Shown piece by piece: positions 1-8,794 of a stretch of 64,000 nt of DNA. The translations under genes were made by a program, and so were the position numbers. The notes beneath the pieces were generated by a model. It searched no databases, was not told the DNA's origin, and saw nothing but the letters and a program-made list of their open reading frames with translations. This stretch comes from Candidatus Abyssobacteria bacterium SURF_17 (lineage in GTDB: Bacteria; Abyssobacteria; SURF-5), in assembly GCA_003598055.1 (NCBI GenBank), contig QZKI01000089.1:34853-98852 (forward strand), given 5' to 3'. Positions within the stretch are counted from its first letter, which is position 1; each line of letters starts with the position of its first letter.

Positions 1-1
1 G

Positions 2-556
2 CTCTACCGGGATTCCGGCGGCCCCGGGAAATATCGGGGAGGGCTCGGGTATGAGAAAGACTTCGTCGTTTATGCCGATGGAAAGTTGACGTTGAACGCA
101 GACCGCACACGTTTCGCCTGCTGGGGGCTGGAAGGCGGCAAAGCCGGAAAATGCGGAGGGGCAATAATAAGTCCGGGAACCGCTGAGGAGCGTATTGTGT
201 TTGGTAACGTCGACAATGTTCCCATAAGAAAGGGCGACGTCATAAGGATCAGAACATCGGGTGGAGGCGGCTGGGGAGACCCTCTCGACCGAGACCCATA
301 TCTTGTTGCATCTGATGTGCTGAGAGGACTCGTGTCACCCGAGAGTGCCCGGAACGACTACGGCGTGGCGGCCGACTTGTCAGATGGAGGATTTGATGAA
401 ACGGAGACTGAGCGCCTGCGGACTGAATTTCGGCGCCGACGGCCGCCATTGAGATTGTTCGACAGAGGCGAACATGCGGAGATGCTTATCACGAAAGGAA
501 TTATCTCTGTCTCGAATAATCCCGCACTATCTGGGGGACAGGATGACTGTCGATAA
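2..556 (+). CDS. Hydantoinase B / oxoprolinase family protein, C-terminal part (5' end outside window)
   Basis: This is the last 184 codons of a gene that begins before the window. The open frame runs from base 2 and stops at 554-556. The visible protein carries the RDSGGPGKYRGGLG block and the GGGGWGDPLDRDP block, then a segment reading VLRGLVSPESARNDYGV. These are hallmarks of the HyuB/N-methylhydantoinase B family, whose members work with HyuA in ATP-dependent opening of hydantoin or 5-oxoproline-type rings, or as acetone-carboxylase-like subunits. The substrate cannot be told from this end. No partner gene follows within the window; hyuA would be expected upstream. The truncation is the window edge, not a mutation. 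Confidence 0.9.
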   Translation, partial: LYRDSGGPGKYRGGLGYEKDFVVYADGKLTLNADRTRFACWGLEGGKAGKCGGAIISPGTAEERIVFGNVDNVPIRKGDVIRIRTSGGGGWGDPLDRDPYLVASDVLRGLVSPESARNDYGVAADLSDGGFDETETERLRTEFRRRRPPLRLFDRGEHAEMLITKGIISVSNNPALSGGQDDCR

Positions 557-626
557 CCGAAATAGTGTCATGCTTAAACAGCGTAAGCGGAAAGGTTTCT
601 TGTCAGACCTCAGCGTCTGAATCTGT

Positions 627-656
627 TTGCGAAAAGCACATTTGATGATATATACT
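627..656 (+). promoter_or_regulatory. Probable sigma-70 promoter of the OmpA lipoprotein gene
   Basis: TTGCGA (627-632) and TATACT (651-656) are separated by 18 bp and lie 80 bp before the lipoprotein start codon. The -10 is strong and the -35 matches four of six bases. Assigned by motif only. Confidence 0.45.
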
Positions 657-735
657 CTGTGCAAAAGGAAGTTTGTCCAATCTCGGAACTGGGTCGTGGG
701 TTTGTGGATGGCAACGTGGATCGGAGGGAGTCGCG

Positions 736-1365
736 ATGAAAGTATTCAAACTTATAACCATCATTGTCGTGACAGTCTTGCTGTTGGTGTCGTGTGCGGA
801 TACTCCAAAGTGGCAGACGGGCGCAGCCGCGGGCGGCGGTATCGGAGCGGTGACCGGAGCAGTCATCGGGCATCAGTCAGGGAGAGAGATTGAAGGCGCC
901 CTTATCGGCGGTGCCGTCGGCGCAGTGGCCGGTGGATTGATTGGAGCTCAGCTTGACAAGCAGCAGGCCGAACTGAGCCAGGTAGCCGAAGTTCAACGTC
1001 CAAGCGAGGAAGAGCTCGTTGTCATAATGCATGATCAGGTACTCTTCGACGTTAACGAATACACGTTGAAGCCGGGCTCTGAGGACAATCTGGCGAAGGT
1101 TGCGGACGTAATAATCAAGTACCCGGACTTCAATATCCTCGTGGAAGGCCACACTGACAGCACGGGCAGTGATACATACAATCAATGGCTTTCCGAGAAG
1201 AGAGCCGAGTCCGTTGCCTCATTCCTCGTCAGCAGAGGAATAGACGGAATGCGCGTTCAAACCATCGGCTATGGCGAGACCCGGCCGGTTGCGACAAACG
1301 ATACGCCGGAAGGTCGCCAGCAAAACCGCAGAGTCGAGATTCATATCACGCCGAGGCAGGCCTAA
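736..1365 (+). CDS. OmpA-family outer-membrane lipoprotein with glycine-zipper segment
   Basis: A 209-residue envelope protein expected to tether the outer membrane to peptidoglycan. The ATG at 736 is chosen because GGAGGG lies 8 bp upstream and the product then begins with a short basic n-region, a hydrophobic core and a lipobox-like LLVSC. A longer upstream reading has no such signal. Residues about 27-75 are a glycine-rich zipper (repeated GGA/GAV and IGG patterns) seen in YMGG-type lipoproteins. The C-terminal half is an OmpA domain, with VLFDVNEYTLKP, VEGHTDSTGSDTYNQWLSEKRA and NRRVEI positions matching the peptidoglycan-binding motif. The gene stands alone between a HyuB-type gene and a molybdoenzyme gene, and a GC hairpin follows it. 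Family assignment is firm; a specific role is not known. Confidence 0.92.
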   Translation: MKVFKLITIIVVTVLLLVSCADTPKWQTGAAAGGGIGAVTGAVIGHQSGREIEGALIGGAVGAVAGGLIGAQLDKQQAELSQVAEVQRPSEEELVVIMHDQVLFDVNEYTLKPGSEDNLAKVADVIIKYPDFNILVEGHTDSTGSDTYNQWLSEKRAESVASFLVSRGIDGMRVQTIGYGETRPVATNDTPEGRQQNRRVEIHITPRQA

Positions 1366-1400
1366 CGAGATTGTACCGAAATCGCGATGGTAAGTCTTCC

Positions 1401-1424
1401 GGGGCACGGTACGGGCCGTGCCCC
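1401..1424 (+). terminator. GC hairpin after the OmpA lipoprotein gene, possible terminator
   Basis: Perfect 9-bp inverted repeat GGGGCACGG / CCGTGCCCC with a 6-base loop, 35 bp after the stop codon. There is no clear T-run, so it may be a weak or factor-dependent terminator. Confidence 0.35.
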
Positions 1425-1536
1425 TGCGTTGTATTCCCTATTCTTGGAGAGGCGTACGGCCGGGCGCCCTCATGATTGTCCCGTTGCTCGTAGGGGCGCA
1501 GCATTGTGCCCTTGCAAAAGACCGATGTGAGGAACC

Positions 1537-3783
1537 ATGAACACCTGGAAAAAGACCACGTGTGTGCTCTGTGCCGTCAATTGCGGGCTTGAAGTTCAGA
1601 CGGAAGGCAATCGCATCACGGCGGTTCGTCCGGACAAGGACTCCCCGCGCAGCCAAGGTTACGCATGTCGAAAAGGCTTGTCAATCGCCCATTTCCAGAA
1701 TCACGCCGAGCGCTTGACCCATCCACTGAAGAAGGTTGGCAGCAGGTTCGAGAAAATCTCATGGGAGCAGGCCATCAGCGAGATCGCGGCGAAACTGAGA
1801 AAGGTCGTGGATGAGCATGGCCCGAAATCCTTCGCATACATGGGTGGCGGCGGACAGGGATGTCACTTTGAGGCGGCATTCGGCGTGCGACTCCTGAGGG
1901 GGCTCGGCTCACGCTATCACTACTCCGCTCTTGCGCAGGAGCTGACGGGCTTTTTCTATGTCCAAGGGGAGTCATACGGCCGCCAATATCTCCACGTTTT
2001 CCCCGATGTCGAGCGAACCGACGTGCTCGTGCTGTGGGGGAGCAATGCTTGGCGGAGTCATGGGATGCATCGGGCACGGCCGGAGATAATGAGAATAGCA
2101 AAGGACCCGAATAAGCTTCTCATAGTCATTGACCCGTGCAAGACCGAGACTGCCCTGCGCGCCAACATCCACCTCGCACCAAGGCCGGGCACCGACGCAT
2201 TGCTGCTGAAATCCATGATTTCCATGATCCTCGACGCCAGAATCTACGATGAGGATTACGTGACTGAGCACGCCAAGGGCTTCGGGGAAATTCTGCGTCT
2301 GCTTTCGAATTTCGACGTGACCGAGGCGCTGAAGGTCTGTCAGCTTGACGAGGGTGAAGTGCGCGAGGTTACGCATCTCCTTGCCGCAAACAGATGTTCC
2401 TTCCGGTCCGACCTTGGCCTCCTCATGGGCCGCCACAGCACCATCAACTCATACCTTGAGATGATATTGCTCAATCTGCTGGGGTGTGTCGGGCAGCCGG
2501 GAGGGAACGTTTTCCTCGGGCATCTTGTGCCGCTCGGCAGTCACACGCCGATTGACGACCCATCAAACTGGCGCACCGTTGAGACCGATTTCCCGGCTAT
2601 TATGGGCGTTTACCCGCCGAACGTGATGCCGGAGGAAATATTGAGCCAAAAGCCTGACCGTCTGCGCGCCGTTCTCGTCAGTGGCTCGAACCCGCTTCGC
2701 TCCTATGCCGACACCAAGGCATATGAAAAGGCGTTTCAGGCATTGGACTTGCTCGTGACCATGGAAGTTGCTATGACCGAGACCGCTCAGCTCTCTCATT
2801 ACGTTCTGCCCGCCCTATCGGCATACGAGAAGTGGGACGGCTCGTTCTTCTCATGGAAATACCCGGAGTATTACTTCCACCTGCGCCGACCGGTATGCGA
2901 GCCCATCGGAGAACCAAGAGAAGAAGCCGAAATTGTGACCATGCTTGCTGACGCGCTCGGCCTAATCCCCAGCTATCCGGCAGAGCTTGAAAGACTGGCC
3001 GCAAAAAGCCGCATCGAGTATGGAATCGCGCTCATGAATTATCTCTCGGAAAATCCTCAAAACGCCGATATGCTCCCGTTCGTGGTGGCGAAGACGCTGG
3101 GCAAAGCCCTGAAATCGCCTGCTCTGTCCCTTTTCTGGGCGATTCTGAGCCGGTATTGCCAGACAGCAGGCGCGAAACTCGAACGCGCCGGCTATGCTCC
3201 CTCACCGGTGCTCGGCAACGAGCTGTTTGAAAAATTCCTGCGGACGCCGGGCGATGTCCTTGTGTCGGTACAAGACATGGAGAACAACCTAGCCGAAAAC
3301 ATCAAGACGCCCGACGGCAAAGTGCATCTCCATATCCCGGCACTTGATGAATGGGTCGAGGAAATCAACCCGAAGGACGAGCTGGCCAGACTGCAAAGCA
3401 CGGGCTATCCCATGCTGCTGGTCGCTGGAGAACGGACTGACTTCAACGCGAACTCACTCATGCGCAACCCGGAATGGACGGGCGGCACACGCGCCTGCGC
3501 CATGAGGATACATCCGGACGACGCAAAAGAGTTGGGACTTCAAGACGGAATGACGGCGCTCATTGAAACGGAAGCCGGTTCACTCGAAGCGCCGGTTGAG
3601 CTTAGCAATAAGCCGCCGCGCGGAATGGTTGTTATCCCCCACGGGTTCGGGCTTCAGTACTGCGATCAGGTTGACGGGGTGAACGTCAATTACCTTGCTC
3701 CTGCTCGAAACCGTGACCGCCTCGCCGGGACACCTCTGCATAGATTCATTCCCTGCCGCGTGTCCGCACGAAGAAGCTCCTAG
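1537..3783 (+). CDS. Molybdopterin-dependent oxidoreductase, cytoplasmic, DMSO-reductase superfamily (paralogue 1)
   Basis: A 748-residue member of the DMSO-reductase superfamily that should carry bis-MGD with Mo or W and one 4Fe-4S cluster. The N-terminal Cys motif is C9-x2-C12-x3-C16-x27-C44. GSNAWRSHG and VIDPCKTETA are cofactor-binding segments. A later block reads SGSNPLRSYADTKAYEKAF. The C-terminal beta-barrel domain (about 620-748) includes GERTDFNANS and VIPHGFG. No twin-arginine or other signal is present, so it is cytoplasmic. It is a clear paralogue of the minus-strand enzyme ending at 9956, with the same Cys spacing. At the position where related enzymes carry the metal-binding Cys or Sec, both paralogues read LAQE (Glu135 here). 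It stands as a single gene facing the convergent cupin and SIMPL genes. The substrate is unknown. Confidence 0.88.
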   Translation: MNTWKKTTCVLCAVNCGLEVQTEGNRITAVRPDKDSPRSQGYACRKGLSIAHFQNHAERLTHPLKKVGSRFEKISWEQAISEIAAKLRKVVDEHGPKSFAYMGGGGQGCHFEAAFGVRLLRGLGSRYHYSALAQELTGFFYVQGESYGRQYLHVFPDVERTDVLVLWGSNAWRSHGMHRARPEIMRIAKDPNKLLIVIDPCKTETALRANIHLAPRPGTDALLLKSMISMILDARIYDEDYVTEHAKGFGEILRLLSNFDVTEALKVCQLDEGEVREVTHLLAANRCSFRSDLGLLMGRHSTINSYLEMILLNLLGCVGQPGGNVFLGHLVPLGSHTPIDDPSNWRTVETDFPAIMGVYPPNVMPEEILSQKPDRLRAVLVSGSNPLRSYADTKAYEKAFQALDLLVTMEVAMTETAQLSHYVLPALSAYEKWDGSFFSWKYPEYYFHLRRPVCEPIGEPREEAEIVTMLADALGLIPSYPAELERLAAKSRIEYGIALMNYLSENPQNADMLPFVVAKTLGKALKSPALSLFWAILSRYCQTAGAKLERAGYAPSPVLGNELFEKFLRTPGDVLVSVQDMENNLAENIKTPDGKVHLHIPALDEWVEEINPKDELARLQSTGYPMLLVAGERTDFNANSLMRNPEWTGGTRACAMRIHPDDAKELGLQDGMTALIETEAGSLEAPVELSNKPPRGMVVIPHGFGLQYCDQVDGVNVNYLAPARNRDRLAGTPLHRFIPCRVSARRSS

Positions 3784-3933
3784 AAATTACATGAGATTTG
3801 AGTCATAAGTATCTGTAATTACGTATATTACAATTTATGCCATTGAGCAATGCATGAGTTCAATGGAGTATTTGGGTTTAGAAAACTATGGATGTCTTAC
3901 GCCGCCTCTACCATGCGTTCAAATGAAGGCTTG

Positions 3934-4272
3934 TTACGTTTTCGGAATCAGGCAGATGAATCGCATCAGTCGGTCGGTCTCATTCCTGAACTGGTGCTGT
4001 TCCTCCGGAAGAAGAAAGACAACGCTGCCTGCGTCCGCATTGTGCCGTCCCTTATCAGAAACAACCACCGCGCTCCCCTCCAGAATGAACACCTCGTGCT
4101 CCCATGGATGCTTATGGTATGGGGTATGGCCGCCAGGCTGCACATCGAACACTCGCATGTAGAATTTCTCTGCGCCGTCCTCCTTTGAAATCACCCAGCG
4201 GATGGATACTCCTTGTGCACCTTCGTCCTTTACTTCGCGAAGTTCGACATTGCGAAAATCGGCAATCTTCAT
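3934..4272 (-). CDS. Small cupin-domain protein
   Basis: A 112-residue single-domain cupin. The conserved metal-binding first motif is visible as PGGHTPYHKHPWEHEVFILEG (His-x-His-type with a following Glu), and the second motif region as LLPEEQHQFRN. Such stand-alone cupins bind a transition metal and may be enzymes, sensors or storage proteins; no function can be assigned. GGAG lies 9 bp before the ATG. It lies 24 bp downstream of the SIMPL-domain gene on the same strand and may be co-transcribed with it. Confidence 0.85.
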   Translation of the reverse strand: MKIADFRNVELREVKDEGAQGVSIRWVISKEDGAEKFYMRVFDVQPGGHTPYHKHPWEHEVFILEGSAVVVSDKGRHNADAGSVVFLLPEEQHQFRNETDRLMRFICLIPKT

Positions 4273-4296
4273 GATGGCATTCTCCGCACCAGTTCA

Positions 4297-5019
4297 TCAT
4301 TTTTCAAGGAAATACTCCACTGTGGTGACCACTCTGACTTGCTTCCGGTCGGGTGAGTATCGGTCCCGGTCCTCGATTGAGAAAAGGCCTTGGTGTGCCT
4401 TGCGAATGGCGCCTACCTTGCTTCCCGAATCTTTGGCGAACTGTTCAGCCGCTCTTCGTGCATCCTTCGTTGCAAGAGCGACCATCTCGGGCTTAATGGC
4501 GCTCAGGCCGGTAAATATGAATTCCGCCCTTTGACCATATTCTTCCGTAACCAGAACAATCCCTTTGCTGACCAATTCGCCTGACTTTTCCATAACCTGC
4601 TTGACGAGCGGCACATTGCTTGAACGAAGCATTAAAGTAGCCTGAGCCAGGTAGCGGTAAGGGAGCTTTTCCCTGTCCTGTATGTATGCCTGCGTCTGAA
4701 AATCCGTGATGCTAACAGGCGATTCCGATATATCTTCCTCACTGAAACCTTCTTTGAGCAAGAATTCCCTGATTTCCTTTCGATTCGTATCAATTTTGCG
4801 CTGCAGCTTCAATAGATCGTTATCGGTCTCCTTGAACGTGACCGGCCAGATGGCCAAATCTGCATCCACGTCTCGCTCCGAGAACCCTTTGACAGTAACG
4901 TATCGCTCGGCTGCACGCACCTTATACAATGCGCTTGCAAGGAAGAACCCGGCAATCACGATTCCAAGGCCTATGCTGAGACCCAAGACCGCCGACGCAG
5001 CAAAGGAATTGTTTTTCAT
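4297..5019 (-). CDS. SIMPL (DUF541) domain protein, membrane anchored, periplasmic
   Basis: A 240-residue protein with one N-terminal transmembrane anchor (residues about 8-30) and a SIMPL/DUF541 domain recognisable from VTVKGFSERDVDADLAIWPV and the repeated beta-strand pattern. The family is widespread in envelopes and is poorly characterised; some members are linked to oxidative stress. The ATG follows a GGAGG ribosome site. It heads a probable two-gene unit with the cupin gene. A palindromic repeat element lies just upstream (5100-5193), which separates it from the 2Fe-2S/flavoprotein operon. Confidence 0.88.
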   Translation of the reverse strand: MKNNSFAASAVLGLSIGLGIVIAGFFLASALYKVRAAERYVTVKGFSERDVDADLAIWPVTFKETDNDLLKLQRKIDTNRKEIREFLLKEGFSEEDISESPVSITDFQTQAYIQDREKLPYRYLAQATLMLRSSNVPLVKQVMEKSGELVSKGIVLVTEEYGQRAEFIFTGLSAIKPEMVALATKDARRAAEQFAKDSGSKVGAIRKAHQGLFSIEDRDRYSPDRKQVRVVTTVEYFLEK

Positions 5020-5099
5020 TTTCTGCCTCCGTGCATGGATGTTCGCTCAATGCCTCCAGCCAACGTACTCTGTCACCACGAAGAAACTGTGTTCTGTAA

Positions 5100-5193
5100 G
5101 TCATTGCGAGCGGAGGGCCCGCAGGCCCGGCGAGGAAATCTCCTCGGCAGCCCTCCGATTGTGCGGAGATTGCTTCGCTTCGCTCGCAATGAC
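5100..5193. repeat. Dispersed palindromic repeat, GTCATTGCGAGC type
   Basis: The ends form an inverted repeat, GTCATTGCGAGCG at the left and CGCTCGCAATGAC at the right, with further imperfect pairing inside (GGGCCCGCAGGCCC, GAAATCTCC/GGAGATTGC). The type is well known as an intergenic repeat in many bacterial genomes. It fills most of the gap between the SIMPL gene and the 2Fe-2S gene and would fold into a long hairpin. Confidence 0.75.
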
Positions 5194-5261
5194 AGTCGCG
5201 GCCATACGTGTTTCTTTCACAAGCAATCCGTCTAAGGCGGGTTCTTGGTCGGAGTGGCAAC

Positions 5262-5579
5262 TTAGACATCTTCACTCCAGAGGTCGCGGATCACCCTGGT
5301 CTTATTCGGGGGCTCAACCCGAATATCAGCGTCCACCTCTGTCAGACACGCAAAGCAGGGTTTCCCATTCACCATCATCCGACATCTGAGGCAAAATCCG
5401 AGTTTGCAATTAATGAAATATGCCAGTCCCGGGTCAAGGTTTTCGCGAATATAGAGCAGACAATCGTGCACGCTCATGGAGCCATTCAAAGGAACCTCGT
5501 ATGTCTCAAATCGAGGAGCCCGGTCCGTCTCCGGGTCATATCTGAAACACTCGACTCGTATTGTCTTCTCCGCTTCCAT
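5262..5579 (-). CDS. Stand-alone 2Fe-2S protein resembling the N-terminal domain of fumarate reductase/succinate dehydrogenase iron-sulfur subunit
   Basis: At 105 residues it corresponds only to the plant-type 2Fe-2S half of SdhB/FrdB. The cluster motif is INCKLGFCLRCRMMVNGKPC, i.e. C-x4-C-x2-C followed by a distant Cys in GKPCFAC. The usual C-terminal domain with the 4Fe-4S and 3Fe-4S clusters is absent. It starts 12 bp after the flavoprotein stop with an AGAGAGG ribosome site, so the two are almost surely made together. The likely job is to pass electrons to or from the flavoprotein. No membrane subunit is present nearby, which suggests a soluble complex. Confidence 0.85.
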   Translation of the reverse strand: MEAEKTIRVECFRYDPETDRAPRFETYEVPLNGSMSVHDCLLYIRENLDPGLAYFINCKLGFCLRCRMMVNGKPCFACLTEVDADIRVEPPNKTRVIRDLWSEDV

Positions 5580-5591
5580 AGCCTCTCTTCT

Positions 5592-7409
5592 TTACTTTCG
5601 CGTTAAGGATGCCGTCGCAACACCGATGGCTTCCTGAAATGTCAGCCTGCCGATTGGCGGGGTTATGCTTGTCACCACCGGCGGCTCAAACGAGACAGCA
5701 TCTTCCCCATCTTGTTTCGCTATTTCCACTGTTTTAAGCCATTCATCATTATCGGTATCGGTAAAATCGCGCCTGAAGAACTCACCACGGCTTTCCTTGC
5801 GCGCATGTCCCGCCTTGGCGCTCAATTCCAAACATGTGAGTAAATTCCTTAATTCAAGACAACGAATCCATTCGTCATTCAACCGCCTGCTTTTTGTGCC
5901 GAGAATCGCCGTCTCTTCCAGTTCACTCTGCACCTGTTTCAATTCCTCGAGGGCGGATTTCAGGCCATTGCCATCCTTGATGACCCAAAGCTTCTTGCCC
6001 GAAACATCGTGCATCCGCCGCGTCAACTCGGCAACCCGAATTCCTTGAGTTCTTGCTATGGGTCTCGTGATGCATTCGAGGACGCTCTGCACCTGCTGCT
6101 CGTCGGCGGATACATGACTGACCTTGCTGACACATTCTGACGCTGCCTCGCCGGCAATTTTCCCCTGCACCCCGGCCTCGGAACAGGCGGATGCCACCCT
6201 GACGGCGCCCCAAAGCCCACCCGAGCATTCGCCAGCGGCGAAAAGCCCGGGAACGGTGCTTTCGGCCCTTTCGTTTACTTTGATGCCGCCGAGCATGTAG
6301 TGGGCGGCGTTACCGCACTCGATTCGCCCGACCTTGCAATGTTCCAGTAATTCAGGCAACAGATGCGTGAACTCGTGCCGCTTCTCTTTGAAGCGCTCGA
6401 TGAACTGAGCCTTGACACCTTGAATGATCATCTCGACCATTTCCGGCCCCAAATGCTCGAGTGAAAAGAACACCCCACCATTTGGACCGCCCCGTCCGGC
6501 CTCGACTTCGAGTTCGCTCGCAATCGCTACGATCCCCTTTGTGCTCTGCTCCATGGTTTGCGGGTCATATTTCTGCATGAACCGCTCGCCTGAGGCGTTG
6601 ACTAGATGAACGAAATCGCCGACGCCGGGAAACTGGCTGAAGATATAGAGACATATCGAGCCGCGCGCTTTCGGAGGCCAATAGACCGTGAAGGGGATGA
6701 ACTGCACCATTTCCATAGAAGTAAGCTTCGCACCGGCGCGATACGCCATGGCGATGCCGTCGCCGCTCAAGTCATATGGGCCGGAAGTCGTTCGGTACGC
6801 CCTGTGCCAGCCGCCGCTTGCAAGGACTACGGCCTTAGACTGTATCAGAACCGTCTCGCCCGTTTTGATGTCGAGCGCGACCGCTCCGGCCATACGGCCA
6901 CCAGTCGTCAGCAAATCCACAACCATATGGTCTTGCAGGACGGGAATTCCCAATTCCTTCACTTTCTTCCGGATGGCCCGCACCCAGAGAACGCCGGAAG
7001 CGATGACGCCTCGCGCCATTTCCTCCGCATGGGCGGACTCGTACGTGTATATCCGCATGCCCCAGTCCATCAGGTCCTTGATGCTCCGCGGACAATATTC
7101 GACGTATTTCTCGACCATTCTCTGGTTATTGAGATACAATCCCTCGCGCACGATGTCGGAAAAGAATCGTTCGGGGCTGTCCCGCTCGTCACCGGGGAAA
7201 CCGAGCGCAATTGCGCTTTTGCCGTCAAGGTTGAAATCTGCGCCCGCCATTTGCGAGGCGCCACACTGGCTTATCTTCCCCTTAGTGACAATGAGCACAT
7301 CTATCCCGCGCTGCCGTGCCTCGATGGCCGCCGGGCCGCCCGCGCCCTCGCTTCCGACAACGAGAAGGTCGGTTTTCATAGTCCGGTCACACGATGTCAT
7401 GGTGTTCAC
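5592..7409 (-). CDS. FAD-dependent fumarate reductase/succinate dehydrogenase-type flavoprotein
   Basis: A 605-residue flavoprotein. The dinucleotide fold is VVGSEGAGGPAAIEAR near residue 16. Capping and active-site regions follow the SdhA/FrdA plan: GERFMQKYDP, then HYMLGGIKVN and GLFAAGECSGGLWGAVRVAS. Two usual features differ. The FAD-linking His segment is replaced by ISQCGASQMAG, so FAD is probably non-covalent. The catalytic Arg position in the usual SRD stretch reads STKG here, so a Lys may take its place. The GTG at 7409 follows the upstream stop by 4 bp (coupling); an internal ATG at 7379 is possible. It is flanked by an ATC-hydrolase-like gene and a 2Fe-2S gene in one operon. It may act on a substrate other than fumarate. 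Confidence 0.87.
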   Translation of the reverse strand: MNTMTSCDRTMKTDLLVVGSEGAGGPAAIEARQRGIDVLIVTKGKISQCGASQMAGADFNLDGKSAIALGFPGDERDSPERFFSDIVREGLYLNNQRMVEKYVEYCPRSIKDLMDWGMRIYTYESAHAEEMARGVIASGVLWVRAIRKKVKELGIPVLQDHMVVDLLTTGGRMAGAVALDIKTGETVLIQSKAVVLASGGWHRAYRTTSGPYDLSGDGIAMAYRAGAKLTSMEMVQFIPFTVYWPPKARGSICLYIFSQFPGVGDFVHLVNASGERFMQKYDPQTMEQSTKGIVAIASELEVEAGRGGPNGGVFFSLEHLGPEMVEMIIQGVKAQFIERFKEKRHEFTHLLPELLEHCKVGRIECGNAAHYMLGGIKVNERAESTVPGLFAAGECSGGLWGAVRVASACSEAGVQGKIAGEAASECVSKVSHVSADEQQVQSVLECITRPIARTQGIRVAELTRRMHDVSGKKLWVIKDGNGLKSALEELKQVQSELEETAILGTKSRRLNDEWIRCLELRNLLTCLELSAKAGHARKESRGEFFRRDFTDTDNDEWLKTVEIAKQDGEDAVSFEPPVVTSITPPIGRLTFQEAIGVATASLTRK

Positions 7410-7413
7410 GTTC

Positions 7414-7962
7414 TCATCCCTGCGTTTTCACTGACCCGCTCGGCTGCCGGTAGATGAAGTGACAGCAATCGCCCCCGCGAGTGAGCTGCGATTTCACTTC
7501 GAGCTGGAGTTTGGGATTGTACCCGTTGAGCAGGGCAACGTCAATGTACTTGCAGTAGTGCTCCGCATATTTCTCGAGTCCTAATTCTTTCAGCTTGTCT
7601 GCCAGACGGCATCGTGTAACCCGTATGTGAAGCTCGCCGTCAACGAGCTCGGGCGTCATCTCGTTGCCGCTGACATCCAAATCGCCAAATATGAAGAAAT
7701 TCATGAGCGTAAGCGGCCGGCTGGCTTCTCTAACAAGCCGAGCGATACGTTGGCCGCGTTCCTCGCCGAATCGGACGATGGCACGGCCAACCATGTCCAG
7801 CCCTTTGTGGCCGAACTCAACGTCCGCCTCTCGCGCCAGCGAGGCGAGCAGATGCATGATGTGCTGGTCGCCGGGCACCTTGTATGTGTTGCCCGTTTCC
7901 TGTATCTCTTGCGAAGCGGCCAGAAGGTCCTCCATGCTAATGCCATCCCCACGCTCGTTCAT
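7414..7962 (-). CDS. L-2-amino-thiazoline-4-carboxylic acid hydrolase (ATC hydrolase)-like protein
   Basis: A 182-residue protein with the family's C-terminal signature: CRLADKLKELGLEKYAEHYC, then YIDVALLNGYNPKLQLE and RGGDCCHF. Characterised members open the ATC ring in bacterial cysteine formation, but most homologues in anaerobes have unknown roles. The ATG at 7962 is preferred over longer readings because GAGGAGG lies 5 bp upstream and the N-terminus then begins MNERGDGISMEDLL. It is the first gene of an operon with the flavoprotein and 2Fe-2S protein, which suggests a role linked to that redox complex. Family assignment is good; function is open. Confidence 0.78.
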   Translation of the reverse strand: MNERGDGISMEDLLAASQEIQETGNTYKVPGDQHIMHLLASLAREADVEFGHKGLDMVGRAIVRFGEERGQRIARLVREASRPLTLMNFFIFGDLDVSGNEMTPELVDGELHIRVTRCRLADKLKELGLEKYAEHYCKYIDVALLNGYNPKLQLEVKSQLTRGGDCCHFIYRQPSGSVKTQG

Positions 7963-8240
7963 CGCAGCCTCCTCTCTATCTGTACATCCCAACGGTATGA
8001 TTATAACAGAACCTGAGTCAAGTGAGGTTATCCCTGTGCGTTCTTGTTGAAGTATCCATGTAGTGCGCCCACTGACCGGGTTTTCCTCTCGCAAAAATAG
8101 CCCTTTTGTGGTAAGCTTGTTAGCGAATGTTTTTGCGATACCTTTTGACCCGTCGGTGGGAGGCGCGAACAGTGGCGGCGCACCCGAATTGGCCGGCCAT
8201 GCAATCGTTATCGCGACAGAAAATGAGAGGAGACCAAAGA

Positions 8241-8669
8241 ATGGCCAAGGCAAAGGCAGGCGATACAGTTCGAGTGCACTATACCGGATGGCTCGAGGAC
8301 GGGACCGTCTTCGATTCCTCCGCCGACCGTGACCCGTTGGAGTTTCAATTGGGCGAGGGTCAGGTAATAGAGGGGTTCGAGGAGGCAATAGTCGGCATGG
8401 AGGTCGGCGAATCGAAAACCGCCAACATCTTGCCTGAAAAAGGCTATGGCCCTCATTATGGCGAGATGGTCATCGAGGTCGGACGCGAACAGTTTCCGCC
8501 ACACATCGCCCCTCAAGTTGACCAGGTTCTTCAGCTGCAGCGGCCCGACGGAGACCGTATCCGAGCCATTATAACCAACGTATCCGAATCAACTGTGACG
8601 CTTGACGCGAACCATCCTCTGGCCGGAAAGAATCTGATGTTCGACATTGAGCTTCTCGAAATTGTATAA
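8241..8669 (+). CDS. FKBP-type peptidyl-prolyl cis-trans isomerase, SlyD-like
   Basis: A 142-residue isomerase/chaperone. The FKBP fold begins with VRVHYTGWLEDGTVFDSS and contains LGEGQVIEGFEEAIVGM. The insert-in-flap region characteristic of SlyD follows (PEKGYGPHYGE to DANHPLAGKNLMFDIELLEI). It lacks the His-rich metal tail of Escherichia coli SlyD. The ATG at 8241 follows GAGAGGAG; longer upstream readings lack a ribosome site. It sits between divergent redox genes. SlyD-type proteins help folding and metal insertion, so a role in maturing the neighbouring metalloenzymes is possible but only inferred. Confidence 0.93.
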   Translation: MAKAKAGDTVRVHYTGWLEDGTVFDSSADRDPLEFQLGEGQVIEGFEEAIVGMEVGESKTANILPEKGYGPHYGEMVIEVGREQFPPHIAPQVDQVLQLQRPDGDRIRAIITNVSESTVTLDANHPLAGKNLMFDIELLEIV

Positions 8670-8794
8670 TGTGTTGGAGCCAGAGAGGCGGTCTGGCCTT
8701 CACCGCGGGTCACAGCAAGGAAAATCCCAGCGGGGGCGGAGACCGTTGAGGCTCGGCGATTCAGTTTGCAGAGATTCACATATGGAGGTACTCG

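Noticed and set aside
6606..7457. 283-codon open frame on the plus strand
   Set aside because: Antisense to the flavoprotein gene, whose FAD and active-site motifs are intact. No domain seen.
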